51,990 bases of DNA from an uncultured Desulfobacteraceae bacterium (GTDB taxonomy: Bacteria > Desulfobacterota > Desulfobacteria > Desulfobacterales > Desulfatirhabdiaceae), in contig CAJBLH010000075.1 in NCBI GenBank assembly GCA_903953895.1, forward strand, positions 1-51,990. The letters are read 5' to 3'. The translations under genes and the position numbers were made by a program. The notes beneath the pieces are model-generated. The model was not told the origin of the DNA. It saw only the letters and a list, made by a program, of their open reading frames with translations, and searched no databases. Below are positions 1-8,691 of this stretch, piece by piece. The first letter of the stretch is position 1. The number at the start of each line of letters is the position of its first letter.

Positions 1-220
1 AAAGCAACAAAGGCTTGGTCACATCTTTGTTCAAGGTTATCGGTAACCGCTTGACGGGTAACCGGTAGCACATTTGAGCAAAGTGATAATCAAGCCTCTC
101 GAAAATACTTATTCCATATACAACTTCGATTAACTATCTAACTATTATCGTTGTATACTGGTTCGGTGTTAGTTTTTTCTCTGATCAATTGAGCAAGAGA
201 TGGCAATGCAAAGGTCTGGG

Positions 221-1204
221 TTACACGATCATAAATAACGGGTAACCCTGGGCGTCGTCCCAGATATGGATGTCAAAGCCGTTGGTGTAGAAAATCACCG
301 GCCGCTGATCGCTCGCTTTTTCAAGACCGTCGGCATAGATTCTTGCCTGGGTACGGCCTTTATCGGAGCTGACGGCGGTCTTTTTGGCCTCGATAACCGC
401 AAGGGGCTTTCCGGCATCGTTCCAGAGTACATAGTCGGCCCTTCCAGCCCCTGTTTCCGTGGGCTGGTGGGCCACATCCACCTCTTGTCCGACTTCGGCG
501 GTGTTTCCGCCATGGGGATCAACATGCCAACCGGCTTCAAGGAGCTGTCTATCGATCAGGCGTTTTCGGGTGGCGGCCTCGTCGAACTTGAGGATATCGG
601 CGACAGCCTGGCCGGCTGTCTTGAAAGCCTGAAGCTCCGCCTCGGTTTTCCCGGCAGCCTTGGCTTGGGCGCGAAGCCTTTCCACCTGCTGGAGGAGCTC
701 TTGAAGCTGAGCCTCCTGGGCGGCAAGTTTTTCTAGCGCCGTCTTTTTCTCCTTTTTCAGCGTGATTCTGGTGTCCTCGGCAGGCGGTTCCTGATAGTAA
801 GGGCATTCTTCAGGCCGACCACCGCCATAAGTGATAAAATACCAGCAGGCAATATCCCAGGCATCGCGGAGACTGCCAAGAGCCGTTTCACTTTGGGTCT
901 GCTGACCGTGTGCCGCCTTGTTGCCGTCGAGCCTGATCTGGTGCAGTTTATCCTGAACCACTTTGGGGACGGTTTTCCTGAATGACGCCTCCGTCAACAG
1001 GTCAAAAAGGTTGCGTTGGCAGGGCAATGCAAGAGCGTGGGTCTGATAGATGCCTTCCACCAGATTTTCGCAGAGGGTACGGAGCTTGATGAGCACACTG
1101 GAAGCATCGGTGTGGGCATAGTGTTCGGCAAAGCCGCCCAAGGAAGCAAGCTCCGGCCATTGCGCCCGCAACATCTCAAAATTGATCGAGCCCATGATCT
1201 TCAT
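221..1204 (-). pseudogene. Truncated type I restriction HsdR N-terminal fragment
   Basis: The 327-codon frame has the usual N-terminus of large type I restriction R subunits. An alpha-helical DUF4145-like region comes first (about residues 1-130, with 'LRTLCENLVEGI' and 'DGNKAAHG'), then a coiled coil (about 145-200), then the start of the HsdR nuclease domain with 'GRADYVLW' and 'AVIEAKK', the D...ExK half of a PD-(D/E)xK site. It stops just after 'TNGFDIHIWDD', the point where a complete HsdR would continue into about 700 residues of SF2 helicase. No helicase, hsdM or hsdS lies beside it. I therefore read it as a relict of a restriction system. The family match is from motif memory; the truncation is visible directly. 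Confidence 0.7.
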
Positions 1205-1286
1205 GCCCCCTATTAAGCAACCACCGTGCCAGCCTTATTCAAGACCGTACTTTTTGAGTCAGTTGGTTAGGGTCTGATAGCTGCGA

Positions 1287-2153
1287 TCAATGATCATACT
1301 GCTTCGCATATTCCGCATCGTTATACAGCCCTTCACCGAAGCGATCCTTGCCGAAATCCCGAATCACCTGCTGGCCTTTGTTCGAAGCCACGAAATCGAT
1401 AAATTCCGCTGCCACCGCCTGCCCGGCTGTGGCGCCCGGCGGCTGGCAGAGTGTATGGTAGGTGTTGATCATGACCGGATCGCCCCGAAACAATATTTTC
1501 AATCGCTTCAAGGATTGATTGGCCTCTGTCCAGGTGCTGCTGTCGGTCATGAAATATCCCCCCATTTCATCGGCCTTTTTCAACGTATCCAGCATGAATC
1601 CTTTGGAGACGACATACCAGTTGCCGGATGGCTCAACACCCGATGCCTTCCAGATATCCAGTTCTTTCTTGTGGGTTCCGGAGTTGTCGGCTCGCGTCAA
1701 AAAGGGGGATGCGGATTGGGCGATGTTGCGGTAAGCCTCTGCGGCGGTTTTTGCTTTGGCGATTCCGGCCGGATCCTCCGGAGGGCCGACCACATAAAAT
1801 TCGTTGGAGCCGATCAATGCGCGTTTGATGGCCCAGCCATCCTCAATGGCCTTTTTTTCGGCAGCCGGTGCATGCACCATGATCATATCCACCTGTTTTT
1901 CTTTCAACATTTTCAGGGAATCTCCGGAGCCGGCCTTTACCCAGCAAAGCGAGGCATTCTTTTCTTTGTTGAACGCCTCGGCCAGAGCCTTTACCAGCCC
2001 CAGTTCACCGGGGCTTCCGGTCGCCAGGCTGAACCGGGTGGCGGTGACGCCGTAGGTCTCCGCACATTTCTCCTCTGCTACGAGCTGATTCGACAGCCCC
2101 AACAGCATTCCAATCAACAATAAACATACAAATAGGTTTTTCGATTTCATCAT
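1287..2153 (-). CDS. Second TupA-like oxyanion-binding lipoprotein/periplasmic protein
   Basis: This is a periplasmic substrate-binding protein of the TupA/PstS-like class. It has an N-terminal signal peptide (basic start, hydrophobic stretch to about residue 25) and the family landmarks 'MIMVHAPAAEKKAIEDGWA', 'FYVVGPPEDPAGI' and 'RADNSGTHKKE'. The start at 2153 is preferred because AGGAG lies 4-5 bases upstream; an upstream start at 2168 lacks a site. It differs from the tupA at 3823-4671 in the first ligand loop: 'ATGSPGEL' replaces the TTTST motif that TupA uses to hold tungstate. The ligand may thus be another oxyanion or a different affinity range of W/Mo. It lies downstream of tupC on the same strand and may use the same permease. 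Confidence 0.75.
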   Translation of the reverse strand: MMKSKNLFVCLLLIGMLLGLSNQLVAEEKCAETYGVTATRFSLATGSPGELGLVKALAEAFNKEKNASLCWVKAGSGDSLKMLKEKQVDMIMVHAPAAEKKAIEDGWAIKRALIGSNEFYVVGPPEDPAGIAKAKTAAEAYRNIAQSASPFLTRADNSGTHKKELDIWKASGVEPSGNWYVVSKGFMLDTLKKADEMGGYFMTDSSTWTEANQSLKRLKILFRGDPVMINTYHTLCQPPGATAGQAVAAEFIDFVASNKGQQVIRDFGKDRFGEGLYNDAEYAKQYDH

Positions 2154-2236
2154 ATTTCTCCTGAACAATATATTCCAAATGATGTTAAACCCTCATGAAT
2201 CATGCCGGGCTTCATCCTATGCATGAAAATGGTATC

Positions 2237-2370
2237 CGCTGGTTCCCAAGCTCCAGCTTGGGAACCGAATTCCTTGAAGCTCCAGCTTCAAGTCTTTGCC
2301 CGACATTCCAGTGACACAGGAAGCAGGAGCTTCCCGAACGGATTCCCAAGCTGGAGCCTGGGAACCAGCG
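2237..2370. repeat. Palindromic repeat element A, copy 1
   Basis: This 134-bp intergenic element has ends that are inverted copies (CGCTGGTTCCCA...TGGGAACCAGCG), each end itself a hairpin. The left hairpin is 2241-2266 (12-bp stem, 2-nt loop) and a second hairpin is 2273-2292. A related copy lies at 38055-38189. It separates tupC from the second binding protein and could fold in RNA, so it may act as a processing or attenuation site. No coding potential was seen. Confidence 0.8.
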
Positions 2371-2381
2371 CTTTGAATATG

Positions 2382-3128
2382 TTAACCCGCACCCCGACCA
2401 TCCTCCATATCCTCATCCCACGGCGCCCAACTGCGGACGGACACCGCCGTCTCCCCCAGAATGTCCTGAATGTTTCCCCGCTTGATGATCCGGCCGTCGA
2501 ACATGACCGCCACCTGACGGGTCAGTGCCGGAATCTCCGAAAAGTCATGGGTGACAAAGATCGTGGTCATTCGGGTGGTATGGAGAATATCGCCCAATTC
2601 AGCCAGCAGGGATTTTCGGGTGGGATAATCGAGGGCGGAAAACGGTTCATCCATCAGCAGGATTTCCGGCTGCATGGCCAGGGCCCGAGCGATACTGGTA
2701 CGCTGAGATTCTCCGCCCGAAAGGCTTCTTGCCCGCCGTCCGGACAGATGCGTAATACCCAGCCGCGCCATCCATTCCCGGGTTCGCCGGATAGCTTCTG
2801 TTCGTCCGACACCCCGTATGCGTAAGGGAATTTCGATATTTTTTTGAACCGTGGTATCCAGCAGCAGAGATTCCTGAAACACGACAGCCAGTTTTCGCCG
2901 GGCGGCCAGCCGGTTGCCGTTGACGATCATCTCCCCGTTCAATTCGATGATGCCCGTATCCGGCACGAGCAGCAATGCCAGGACCTGAAGCAGCGTGGAC
3001 TTCCCGGCGCCATTCGGCCCGATCACGGCCAGTATCTCGCCGGAATCCAGCACGAACCGGTCGATGTCAAGAATTTCTCTGCCGGAACGCCGCAGTTTGA
3101 GTTGGGTGATGGACAGTTCAGCCGTCAT
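2382..3128 (-). CDS. tupC: Tungstate ABC transporter ATP-binding protein
   Basis: This is the ATPase of an oxyanion ABC importer. Visible motifs are Walker A 'GPNGAGKST' near residue 37, signature 'LSGGESQRTSIARAL' near 137, Walker B 'EILLMDEPFSALD' and H-loop 'IFVTHDFSE'. At 248 residues it is of TupC size and lacks the C-terminal TOBE extension of ModC. Its ATG overlaps the tupB stop (ATGA at 3125-3128), indicating translational coupling. Tungsten specificity is inferred from the TupA partner and from the tungsten enzyme operon a few kb away. Confidence 0.85.
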   Translation of the reverse strand: MTAELSITQLKLRRSGREILDIDRFVLDSGEILAVIGPNGAGKSTLLQVLALLLVPDTGIIELNGEMIVNGNRLAARRKLAVVFQESLLLDTTVQKNIEIPLRIRGVGRTEAIRRTREWMARLGITHLSGRRARSLSGGESQRTSIARALAMQPEILLMDEPFSALDYPTRKSLLAELGDILHTTRMTTIFVTHDFSEIPALTRQVAVMFDGRIIKRGNIQDILGETAVSVRSWAPWDEDMEDGRGAG

Positions 3129-3826
3129 CGAAAAGCGGACTTTCGCTGCTGGAGAAAGCTGAGGAGAGAAACGATGACAAATGTCAATGCCAGCAAAATG
3201 ATACTGAGTGCTGTCGCCAGCTCGAATTTGCCCTTGGACACTTCCAGAACGGTTGCGGTCGTCAACACACGGGTATATCCCCGGATGTTGCCGCCCACCA
3301 TCATGGATGCGCCCACTTCACTGATCACACCGCCGAACCCCGCAATGACCGCGGATAGTATGCCCAGCCGCGCCTCCCACAGCAGCAGCATCAGATACTG
3401 AAACCGGGTGGTTCCCAACGCCTGAATCTGAAGCAGCATCTTGGGATTGAGGGACTGAATGGCGGCCAGGCTGAATCCGGCCACAATCGGGCTGGCAATG
3501 ACCGCCTGCGCCATGATGATGGCCGTTGGTGTGTACAAGAGATTGAACATGCCCAACGGCCCATAGCGGGTCAGCATCAGCCAGGTGGCCAGCCCCACCA
3601 CCACCGGCGGTAACCCCATGCCGAAATTGATCAGGCTGACCAGCACCCCCCGGCCCCGAAACCGGGTCAGAGCCAGGATCGTGCCAATGGGGATGCCAAT
3701 CAAAATACTGATGAACGTGGCCACCGTGGATACATGGATGGTCCGCCAGGTAATGCTCAGAACATCCGGATCCAGAGACCTCAGCATTTGGAACGCTGAT
3801 TGAAGCCCCTCTGTAAAAATATTCAT
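3125..3826 (-). CDS. tupB: Tungstate ABC transporter permease
   Basis: This is a 233-residue hydrophobic protein with about five or six membrane segments and a cytoplasmic EAA-type loop ('QALGTTRFQYLMLLLWEA') that docks on the ATPase. The length and the segment 'ISEVGASMMVGGNIRGYTR' fit TupB, the single permease of the Tup importer. Start and stop overlap the neighbours by ATGA on both sides, so tupA-tupB-tupC form one coupled operon read on the minus strand. It imports tungstate across the inner membrane, the metal needed by the Bam reductase encoded from 10162. Confidence 0.85.
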   Translation of the reverse strand: MNIFTEGLQSAFQMLRSLDPDVLSITWRTIHVSTVATFISILIGIPIGTILALTRFRGRGVLVSLINFGMGLPPVVVGLATWLMLTRYGPLGMFNLLYTPTAIIMAQAVIASPIVAGFSLAAIQSLNPKMLLQIQALGTTRFQYLMLLLWEARLGILSAVIAGFGGVISEVGASMMVGGNIRGYTRVLTTATVLEVSKGKFELATALSIILLALTFVIVSLLSFLQQRKSAFR

Positions 3827-4671
3827 TTCACCGCATCCGGAAAAAACAGCGATGCACCGTATTTGGCTTTTCCGAATTCACCGATCATTTTCTGTGTATC
3901 CGGTGCAATCATGAATTCGACGAATGCCTTGGCGCCGGCCGCGTTGACCTTGGAGAATTTTTCCGGATTCACCTGCATTACATGGTAGATGTTCAACAGC
4001 GGTTTGTCGCCTTCGGAGAGGATGTCGAGTTTGAGATTGGCTTTCTGCGCCAGATAGGTGGCCCGGTCGGTCAGGGTATATCCGACTTTTTCCGATGCCA
4101 TCAACACCGTTGCCCCCATGCCCTGTCCGGATTCATGATACCAGGGCTTTCCGGTGGGTGTGACATTGGCATCTTTCCACAGACTCTGCTCTTTCTTGTG
4201 GGTGCCCGAATCATCGCCACGGGAAATGAACACAGCACTGGCGGCATCGATGGCCTTGAACGCATCCAGCGCGGTTTTTCCCTTGATTTTCGCTGGATCG
4301 GACGCCGGACCAACGATGATGAAATCATTGTGCATCACCAACTGATAATTGATGACCACACTGGCATCCACCAGTTTTTTCTCGGCAGCCGGGGCATGGA
4401 CCAGGAGCACATCCGCCTCTCCCTTCTCGCCCATGGCCAGAGCCTGACCGGTTCCCACCGAAATGGTCTTGACCCGATATCCGGTTTTCTTCTCAAACAC
4501 CGGAATCAGATCATCCAGAAGCCCGGAATCCACCGTCGATGTCGTGGTGGAGAGAATCACATCTTTGGATTCTTCTGCACACACCGGTGACTGTGTTGCC
4601 CCCAGCATCAGAAACAACGCAATACAGAAAATTATGGATTGAATGCGAATAAACGATTTTTTCATGCTCAT
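3823..4671 (-). CDS. tupA: Tungstate-binding periplasmic protein
   Basis: This is a periplasmic tungstate receptor of 282 residues with a signal peptide ending near 'SPVCA'. The TupA fingerprint is clear: 'LSTTTSTVDSGLLDDLIPVF', 'SVGTGQALAMGEKGEADVLL' and 'FISRGDDSGTHKKE'. The TTTST loop and the S/T-R pair are the ligands that give TupA its tungstate selectivity over molybdate. It is the first gene of the tupABC operon; its stop overlaps the tupB start. The radical SAM gene ends about 110 bp upstream on the same strand, so read-through transcription from the cofactor-maturation genes is possible. Confidence 0.9.
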   Translation of the reverse strand: MSMKKSFIRIQSIIFCIALFLMLGATQSPVCAEESKDVILSTTTSTVDSGLLDDLIPVFEKKTGYRVKTISVGTGQALAMGEKGEADVLLVHAPAAEKKLVDASVVINYQLVMHNDFIIVGPASDPAKIKGKTALDAFKAIDAASAVFISRGDDSGTHKKEQSLWKDANVTPTGKPWYHESGQGMGATVLMASEKVGYTLTDRATYLAQKANLKLDILSEGDKPLLNIYHVMQVNPEKFSKVNAAGAKAFVEFMIAPDTQKMIGEFGKAKYGASLFFPDAVK

Positions 4672-4784
4672 TTCCTTTCTTTAAAGTTGATGGACCATGC
4701 AATTACAAAAATCATCCGACTTCAGCCCTTACCCAAACCACTCCGGGGAATTCGTTGAGATGAGCCAATAACCTAAGACAGGAT

Positions 4785-6075
4785 TCAATGTTCTGACCAG
4801 ATTCGATAAATGGGGTGATGTTCACTGCCTGTCAGGTTATAGGCGCAAAATGGGATCAACCGGCCATCCGGAGACATGACATGGATACAGCAATCCCGGA
4901 GTCTTTCCAAATCCAGATTCCACACATCCTGAAACGCCATGGCCGATATGGAAAAGGATTTGCGGCTGGCCATTTCCAGAAAGCTGTCGATATCGATAGA
5001 TTCAGACCCATCGCGAAAGGAAACGTTCCTGGTGCTACCGCAACACGATGAGGTTTCTCCCGCCTGGTGGAACCGGGATGGTTGATCCTGTCCCAGCACG
5101 TCCGCATCCAAAATCCCGTTCGCATGCACCGGCCCCCACTGACGGGCAACGGAAGAAATGGTACGCCTGGCACCGACATCCGCTGATTCTGGCGGGCACC
5201 CGGCATCGGCAATCGGTAATGCGACAATGGGTTTGAGCCCCCCCCGCTTCCGATATGAAAAATCTGCCATGAAATGAACACAGCGCATTTTCACATCCTG
5301 GCGGGGAAAAATCATCGGATCGAACTTTACCACCGCTTTGCGTCTCCAGGCCGGCCAATATCTCCGGAAGCGTGATGCGATCGGAATTCTTCGGCGGTAC
5401 GGGCCGACGTCCGAAATAACTGACCGGCTGAAAATGGATCCCTCTTACGGTCGGCGACGCCTGAATGCCGACCTCCAGAATATCGCCCAGTTGATCGTCA
5501 TTGATGCCGGGAACGATCATGGGCACCAGAACAACACCCAACCCGGCCTCGCCGCAACGGGAAATGGCATCCATCTTTTCCGCCGCCAGATCAGCGCCTC
5601 GAAGTCGGCGATAGACATCGTCCGTTACACCGTCGAACTGAAGGAAAACCGAAGCGAGGCCAGCGGCTTTGAGCTTCTCTGCATACCCTTTCTCACGGGC
5701 AAGCCGCAAACCGTTGGTGTTGAGCTGAATGAACGAGAACCCGCTCTGCCGACCCATTTCGATGATTTGCGGCAGGTCGTCCCGAACCGTGGGCTCCCCC
5801 CCGGAAAGTTGAATATTGCAGGCAGGCGCCGCTGTCTTGACTCTGTCGAACCAGAATTGGACGATATCGAGAGAGGGATCGGGCGCCGACACGTTGCCGG
5901 CCGCCGCAAAACAATAAAGACATGACAGATTGCACCTTCCGGTAACTTCAAGTAAGACGGTACAGGAAATCTGACGATGGGCGCCGCAAAGTCCGCAGTC
6001 GAATGGACAGCCTTTTGTATCCTTTTGCCGCCAGTTGAATGATTCTGAAAGAACTATCGTCCATAGGTACTTCAT
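4785..6075 (-). pseudogene. Radical SAM protein, frameshifted at a G8 tract
   Basis: This is a radical SAM enzyme of the trSAM/DVU_155x type found in Mo/W-enzyme accessory loci. The first part (6075 to about 5245) has 'CPFDCGLCG', the cluster motif 'CNLSCLYC' and the GGE motif 'LSGGEPTVRD'. At 5238-5245 the coding strand has eight Gs. Reading straight on gives unlike, Cys/Arg-rich sequence, whereas the frame running to 4785 gives plausible family sequence ('GGLKPIVALPIADAGC', then 'IHVMSPDGRLIPFCAYNLTG'). Seven Gs would join the two. The start overlaps the methyltransferase stop (ATGA at 6072-6075). The change is either a real mutation, a slippage switch or a sequence error. Its role as a metal-cofactor or peptide modifier is inferred from neighbours. 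Confidence 0.75.
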
Positions 6076-6800
6076 CCCTTATCCGCTTTTCTGGCAATCA
6101 ACAAAAAATAACCGGGCCGGGCCCGCCGGATCGCTTCCGGATCACAAACGGAACCGGTTCGTGGAAAGAAGAGCTTCATCAAACCATCCCGTGATCCCAA
6201 AGTCCATACGATTCTGGCAGCCAATTCCCGAAGATGGGCACTGTGATCTTCCCATAACAGCAACTCGAATCCGCATTCTTTGACCCGAGCGATCCAGGCG
6301 GATTCAGCAACCGCACCGGATAGACACGTCGGTCGATCGTTTAACGGTCGCAAACCGATAGCGGCCTCGTTCAATGAAATCGAATCAGGATTCTGCAGAT
6401 AGATATCGCTGAGGACGACCCAGTCACCAGGATGCAAGACCCTGTGAAATTCCAACAGCGCATTGTCCGGAGACGGCAGCAGCGAAAGCACACATTCACA
6501 GAAAATCCCGTCGAAAAAACTGTCGCCCAGTGGAAGGTGTTCTGCATCCGCCTGAACGACAGGCAGGTTATGGTTTCCAGAAAACAGTCGGTCCGAGGCA
6601 TCGATTCCACAGACCTGAAGTCCGTGATGTTCCTGTAAGTACCGGAGGGTTGTTCCCCATCCGCAACCGATATCGACGATCCGGGCGCCTTTGGCAAAAT
6701 TGCAGCAGGCTGCCGCCCGTTCTGTAAGCGCCAAGCCTCCCGGCCGAATGGCATCACCAAGAACTGTCCGCAATTTTTCTGGGATATCGTATTGTACCAT
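6072..6800 (-). CDS. SAM-dependent methyltransferase (DVU_1556-like)
   Basis: This is a class I Rossmann methyltransferase of 242 residues. Motif I is 'IVDIGCGWGTTLRYL' near residue 40; 'LPVVQADAEHLPLGDSFFD' carries the acidic and post-motif regions. Its context is the conserved set radical SAM / methyltransferase / small zinc ribbon / AMP-CoA ligase / MoeA seen in sulfate reducers near molybdenum hydroxylases. It lies 4 bp after the zinc-ribbon gene and overlaps the radical SAM gene by ATGA, so the three are one operon. The substrate is unknown. Confidence 0.8.
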   Translation of the reverse strand: MVQYDIPEKLRTVLGDAIRPGGLALTERAAACCNFAKGARIVDIGCGWGTTLRYLQEHHGLQVCGIDASDRLFSGNHNLPVVQADAEHLPLGDSFFDGIFCECVLSLLPSPDNALLEFHRVLHPGDWVVLSDIYLQNPDSISLNEAAIGLRPLNDRPTCLSGAVAESAWIARVKECGFELLLWEDHSAHLRELAARIVWTLGSRDGLMKLFFPRTGSVCDPEAIRRARPGYFLLIARKADKG

Positions 6801-6804
6801 GCCG

Positions 6805-7017
6805 TTATTTGTCTTCGAGCGCCTGTTCCACTTCGCGCATTTTTCCGAGGGCCAGTTCCTCGGTAATCAGCACAAAGCCACACACCGGACATTGCGGCAG
6901 ATCGGCCGTCATCCGGTTTCCCATATATGTCAATGTGGCCGGGCCGACAACGAGGCTGACATTACACCGGCGGCACTTCCATGTCAAATCATCCGGGCGG
7001 CTGTAATCGCCATTCAT
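6805..7017 (-). CDS. Small zinc-ribbon/redox protein (DVU_1557-like)
   Basis: This 70-residue protein has two CxxC knuckles, Cys15/Cys18 ('CRRC') and Cys43/Cys46 ('CPVC'), which should bind one Zn or Fe. The length and spacing fit the small 'redox protein' that precedes the methyltransferase and radical SAM genes in Desulfovibrio-type Mo/W accessory clusters. It is the first gene of that minus-strand operon. The biochemical role is not known; metal handling or electron transfer to the radical SAM partner is a guess. Confidence 0.75.
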   Translation of the reverse strand: MNGDYSRPDDLTWKCRRCNVSLVVGPATLTYMGNRMTADLPQCPVCGFVLITEELALGKMREVEQALEDK

Positions 7018-7107
7018 GGCGCCCCCTTACCGGAAATTTCCATCCGATGACTGTAAGTCCGCACACAATGCATGAACTGAAATGTCACAAATGATCAACA
7101 TGAATAG

Positions 7108-7123
7108 ATGTCAGATTTGACAT
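7108..7123. promoter_or_regulatory. Palindromic operator candidate ATGTCA-N4-TGACAT
   Basis: A perfect 6-4-6 palindrome lies in the AT-rich gap between the divergent zinc-ribbon operon (minus strand) and the YgiT-like gene (plus strand). It overlaps a TTGACA -35-like box at 7117-7122. This is a typical place for an autoregulator or two-way repressor to bind; the regulator is not identified. Confidence 0.35.
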
Positions 7124-7157
7124 ATCGCTATATAAGATACTAACATTTTGATGTCAA

Positions 7158-7391
7158 TTGAAGAATTTATCGACAATTATCCCTGTAAACGGTGTAACAG
7201 AAAATGGGTTTATCTCTATCCTGCTTGAAAAAGAACAGACAACATTTGTGTTTAAAAATGTTCCAGCCCAGATTTGCAGCAATTGTGGGGAAGAATATGT
7301 TTCATCTGATGTAAACAGAGCGATTTTAAACCGAGCCTTACATGAACACGGTAAGGGAGTAACTCTTGAGATGCTGCGATTCGCTGCTTGA
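7158..7391 (+). CDS. YgiT-type zinc-finger antitoxin-like protein, possibly frameshifted
   Basis: The C-terminal two thirds match YgiT/MqsA-type antitoxin N-domains: 'TTFVFKNVPAQICSNCGEEYV' has the second CxxC (Cys40, Cys43), and the frame ends in '...MLRFAA', the usual end of the short forms. The first CxxC expected near the N-terminus is absent from this frame. The neighbouring frame from ATG 7151 encodes 'YPCKRCNRK', a proper CxxC, so a frameshift near 7195 probably split the gene; the start shown is a TTG. No MqsR or DUF4258 toxin gene is adjacent. It is an orphan or a decayed antitoxin. Confidence 0.5.
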   Translation: MKNLSTIIPVNGVTENGFISILLEKEQTTFVFKNVPAQICSNCGEEYVSSDVNRAILNRALHEHGKGVTLEMLRFAA

Positions 7392-7511
7392 AGCTAATGC
7401 TTTCCTGCGTTGAGGTAATTACATGACCCCGTCTGGTTTGATATTGAAATCTCATGATTAAGGCAATATTGTCTGCCTTTGGTTTAAACCGCGACCCAAC
7501 GGATCGGAATC

Positions 7512-8691
7512 ATGATGTCTATCACCCCCCTGGATGCATGGATTAGAAAAAAGACACAAATCGGATTCAAACCGGCAGGCAAGTCCTTTATTCATGCGCT
7601 GAAGGAATACCAGCTTCGGCTTGCCAATGAAACCATCGATTATGCCCGCAGGCATACATCTTTCTACCGTAAACACTTACCATCCCTTCCGACCATACCA
7701 TTGACCGATCTTTCAGATATGTCTCGTCTGCCCTTTACGAGGTGAAAAACCGGACAGCGTGGGCGATCTGCTCATGCGAGCCCTTCAACGAATGAACGTG
7801 GATGCGCTGGTATATGGTCCGGTTGCCGATCCTCACCACGCCGCCGAAACGATTGCTTCTTTCGGCGCTCATTGTATCATCGGAATTCCGACGCAGGTTC
7901 TTGCCGTGGCCACCGATCGTACAGGAACCAAAATCGGCAAAGACCGCATTGAAAGCCTTCTGCTAACCACGGATTACGTTCCAAAGGCCATCGCGGAAAC
8001 ATTGAAAAAGATTTGGGGGTGCCGGGTATATACCCATTACGGCATGACAGAAATGGGTTTCGGCGGCGGTGTTGAATGTGACGCCCTGGACGGGTATCAC
8101 CTCAGAGAGGCCGACCTGTACTGTGAAGTGATCGATCCTGACACCGGCGAAATCTGTTCCGAAGGCATCAGCGGTGAAATCGTCTTTACCACCCTGACCC
8201 GACAAGGCATGCCGCTGATTCGATACAGGACTGGAGATATCGCCCGGATGATCATCGAATCCTGCCCTTGCGGCAGCCATCTCAAGCGGATGGAATATGC
8301 CGAAGGCCGAAGGGAGAGAGCGGTTTGTTTGGGTTCCGGTGGTGTTCTGAAAATATCTGAACTGGATGAAGCCCTGTTTGGAATTCAGGGCCTGCTCGAC
8401 TATCGGGCCAACGTATCAACAGCAAGTGATGGATCGTTTCAGTTACACATCGACGTCCATCGATCCGAAAACGACTGGCCGATTCATGGCGACATGATGA
8501 AAGCTCTGGAAAGAATCGGCGCAATACGGCAAAATGTTGCTGCCGGATGTTTGAAAACACCCATCGTGCAGTTCAACATGGAAGGACGATGGATAACCAC
8601 CGGTGCTGCCAAAAGAAAATCCTCATCTCCCATGACCCCACCGTCTGAGTTCCTACTTAAGCAGTTGAACAGGGATCACCGCTCCTGTTGA
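7512..8691 (+). pseudogene. AMP-dependent CoA ligase (DVU_1553-like), internal deletion
   Basis: The gene begins well (7512: 'MMSITPLDAWIRKKT', residues to 'LPFTR') but hits TGA at 7743. From 7759 another frame continues as the middle and end of a PaaK-like adenylate-forming ligase ('THYGMTEMGFGGG', 'GEIVFTTLTRQGMPLIRYRT', 'GDIARM'). The P-loop-like motif (SSGTTGxxK) expected between the two parts is missing, so roughly 70 codons were lost at the junction and the frame also changed. An enzyme without that motif cannot adenylate. The family normally sits with a radical SAM, methyltransferase and MoeA in Mo-hydroxylase loci, which matches the neighbours. Its 3' end overlaps the moeA 3' end by 39 bp, tail to tail. 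Confidence 0.75.

Noticed and set aside
266-736. 156-codon plus-strand frame
   Set aside because: Antisense to the HsdR fragment, which has recognisable motifs; low-complexity Gly/Leu composition.
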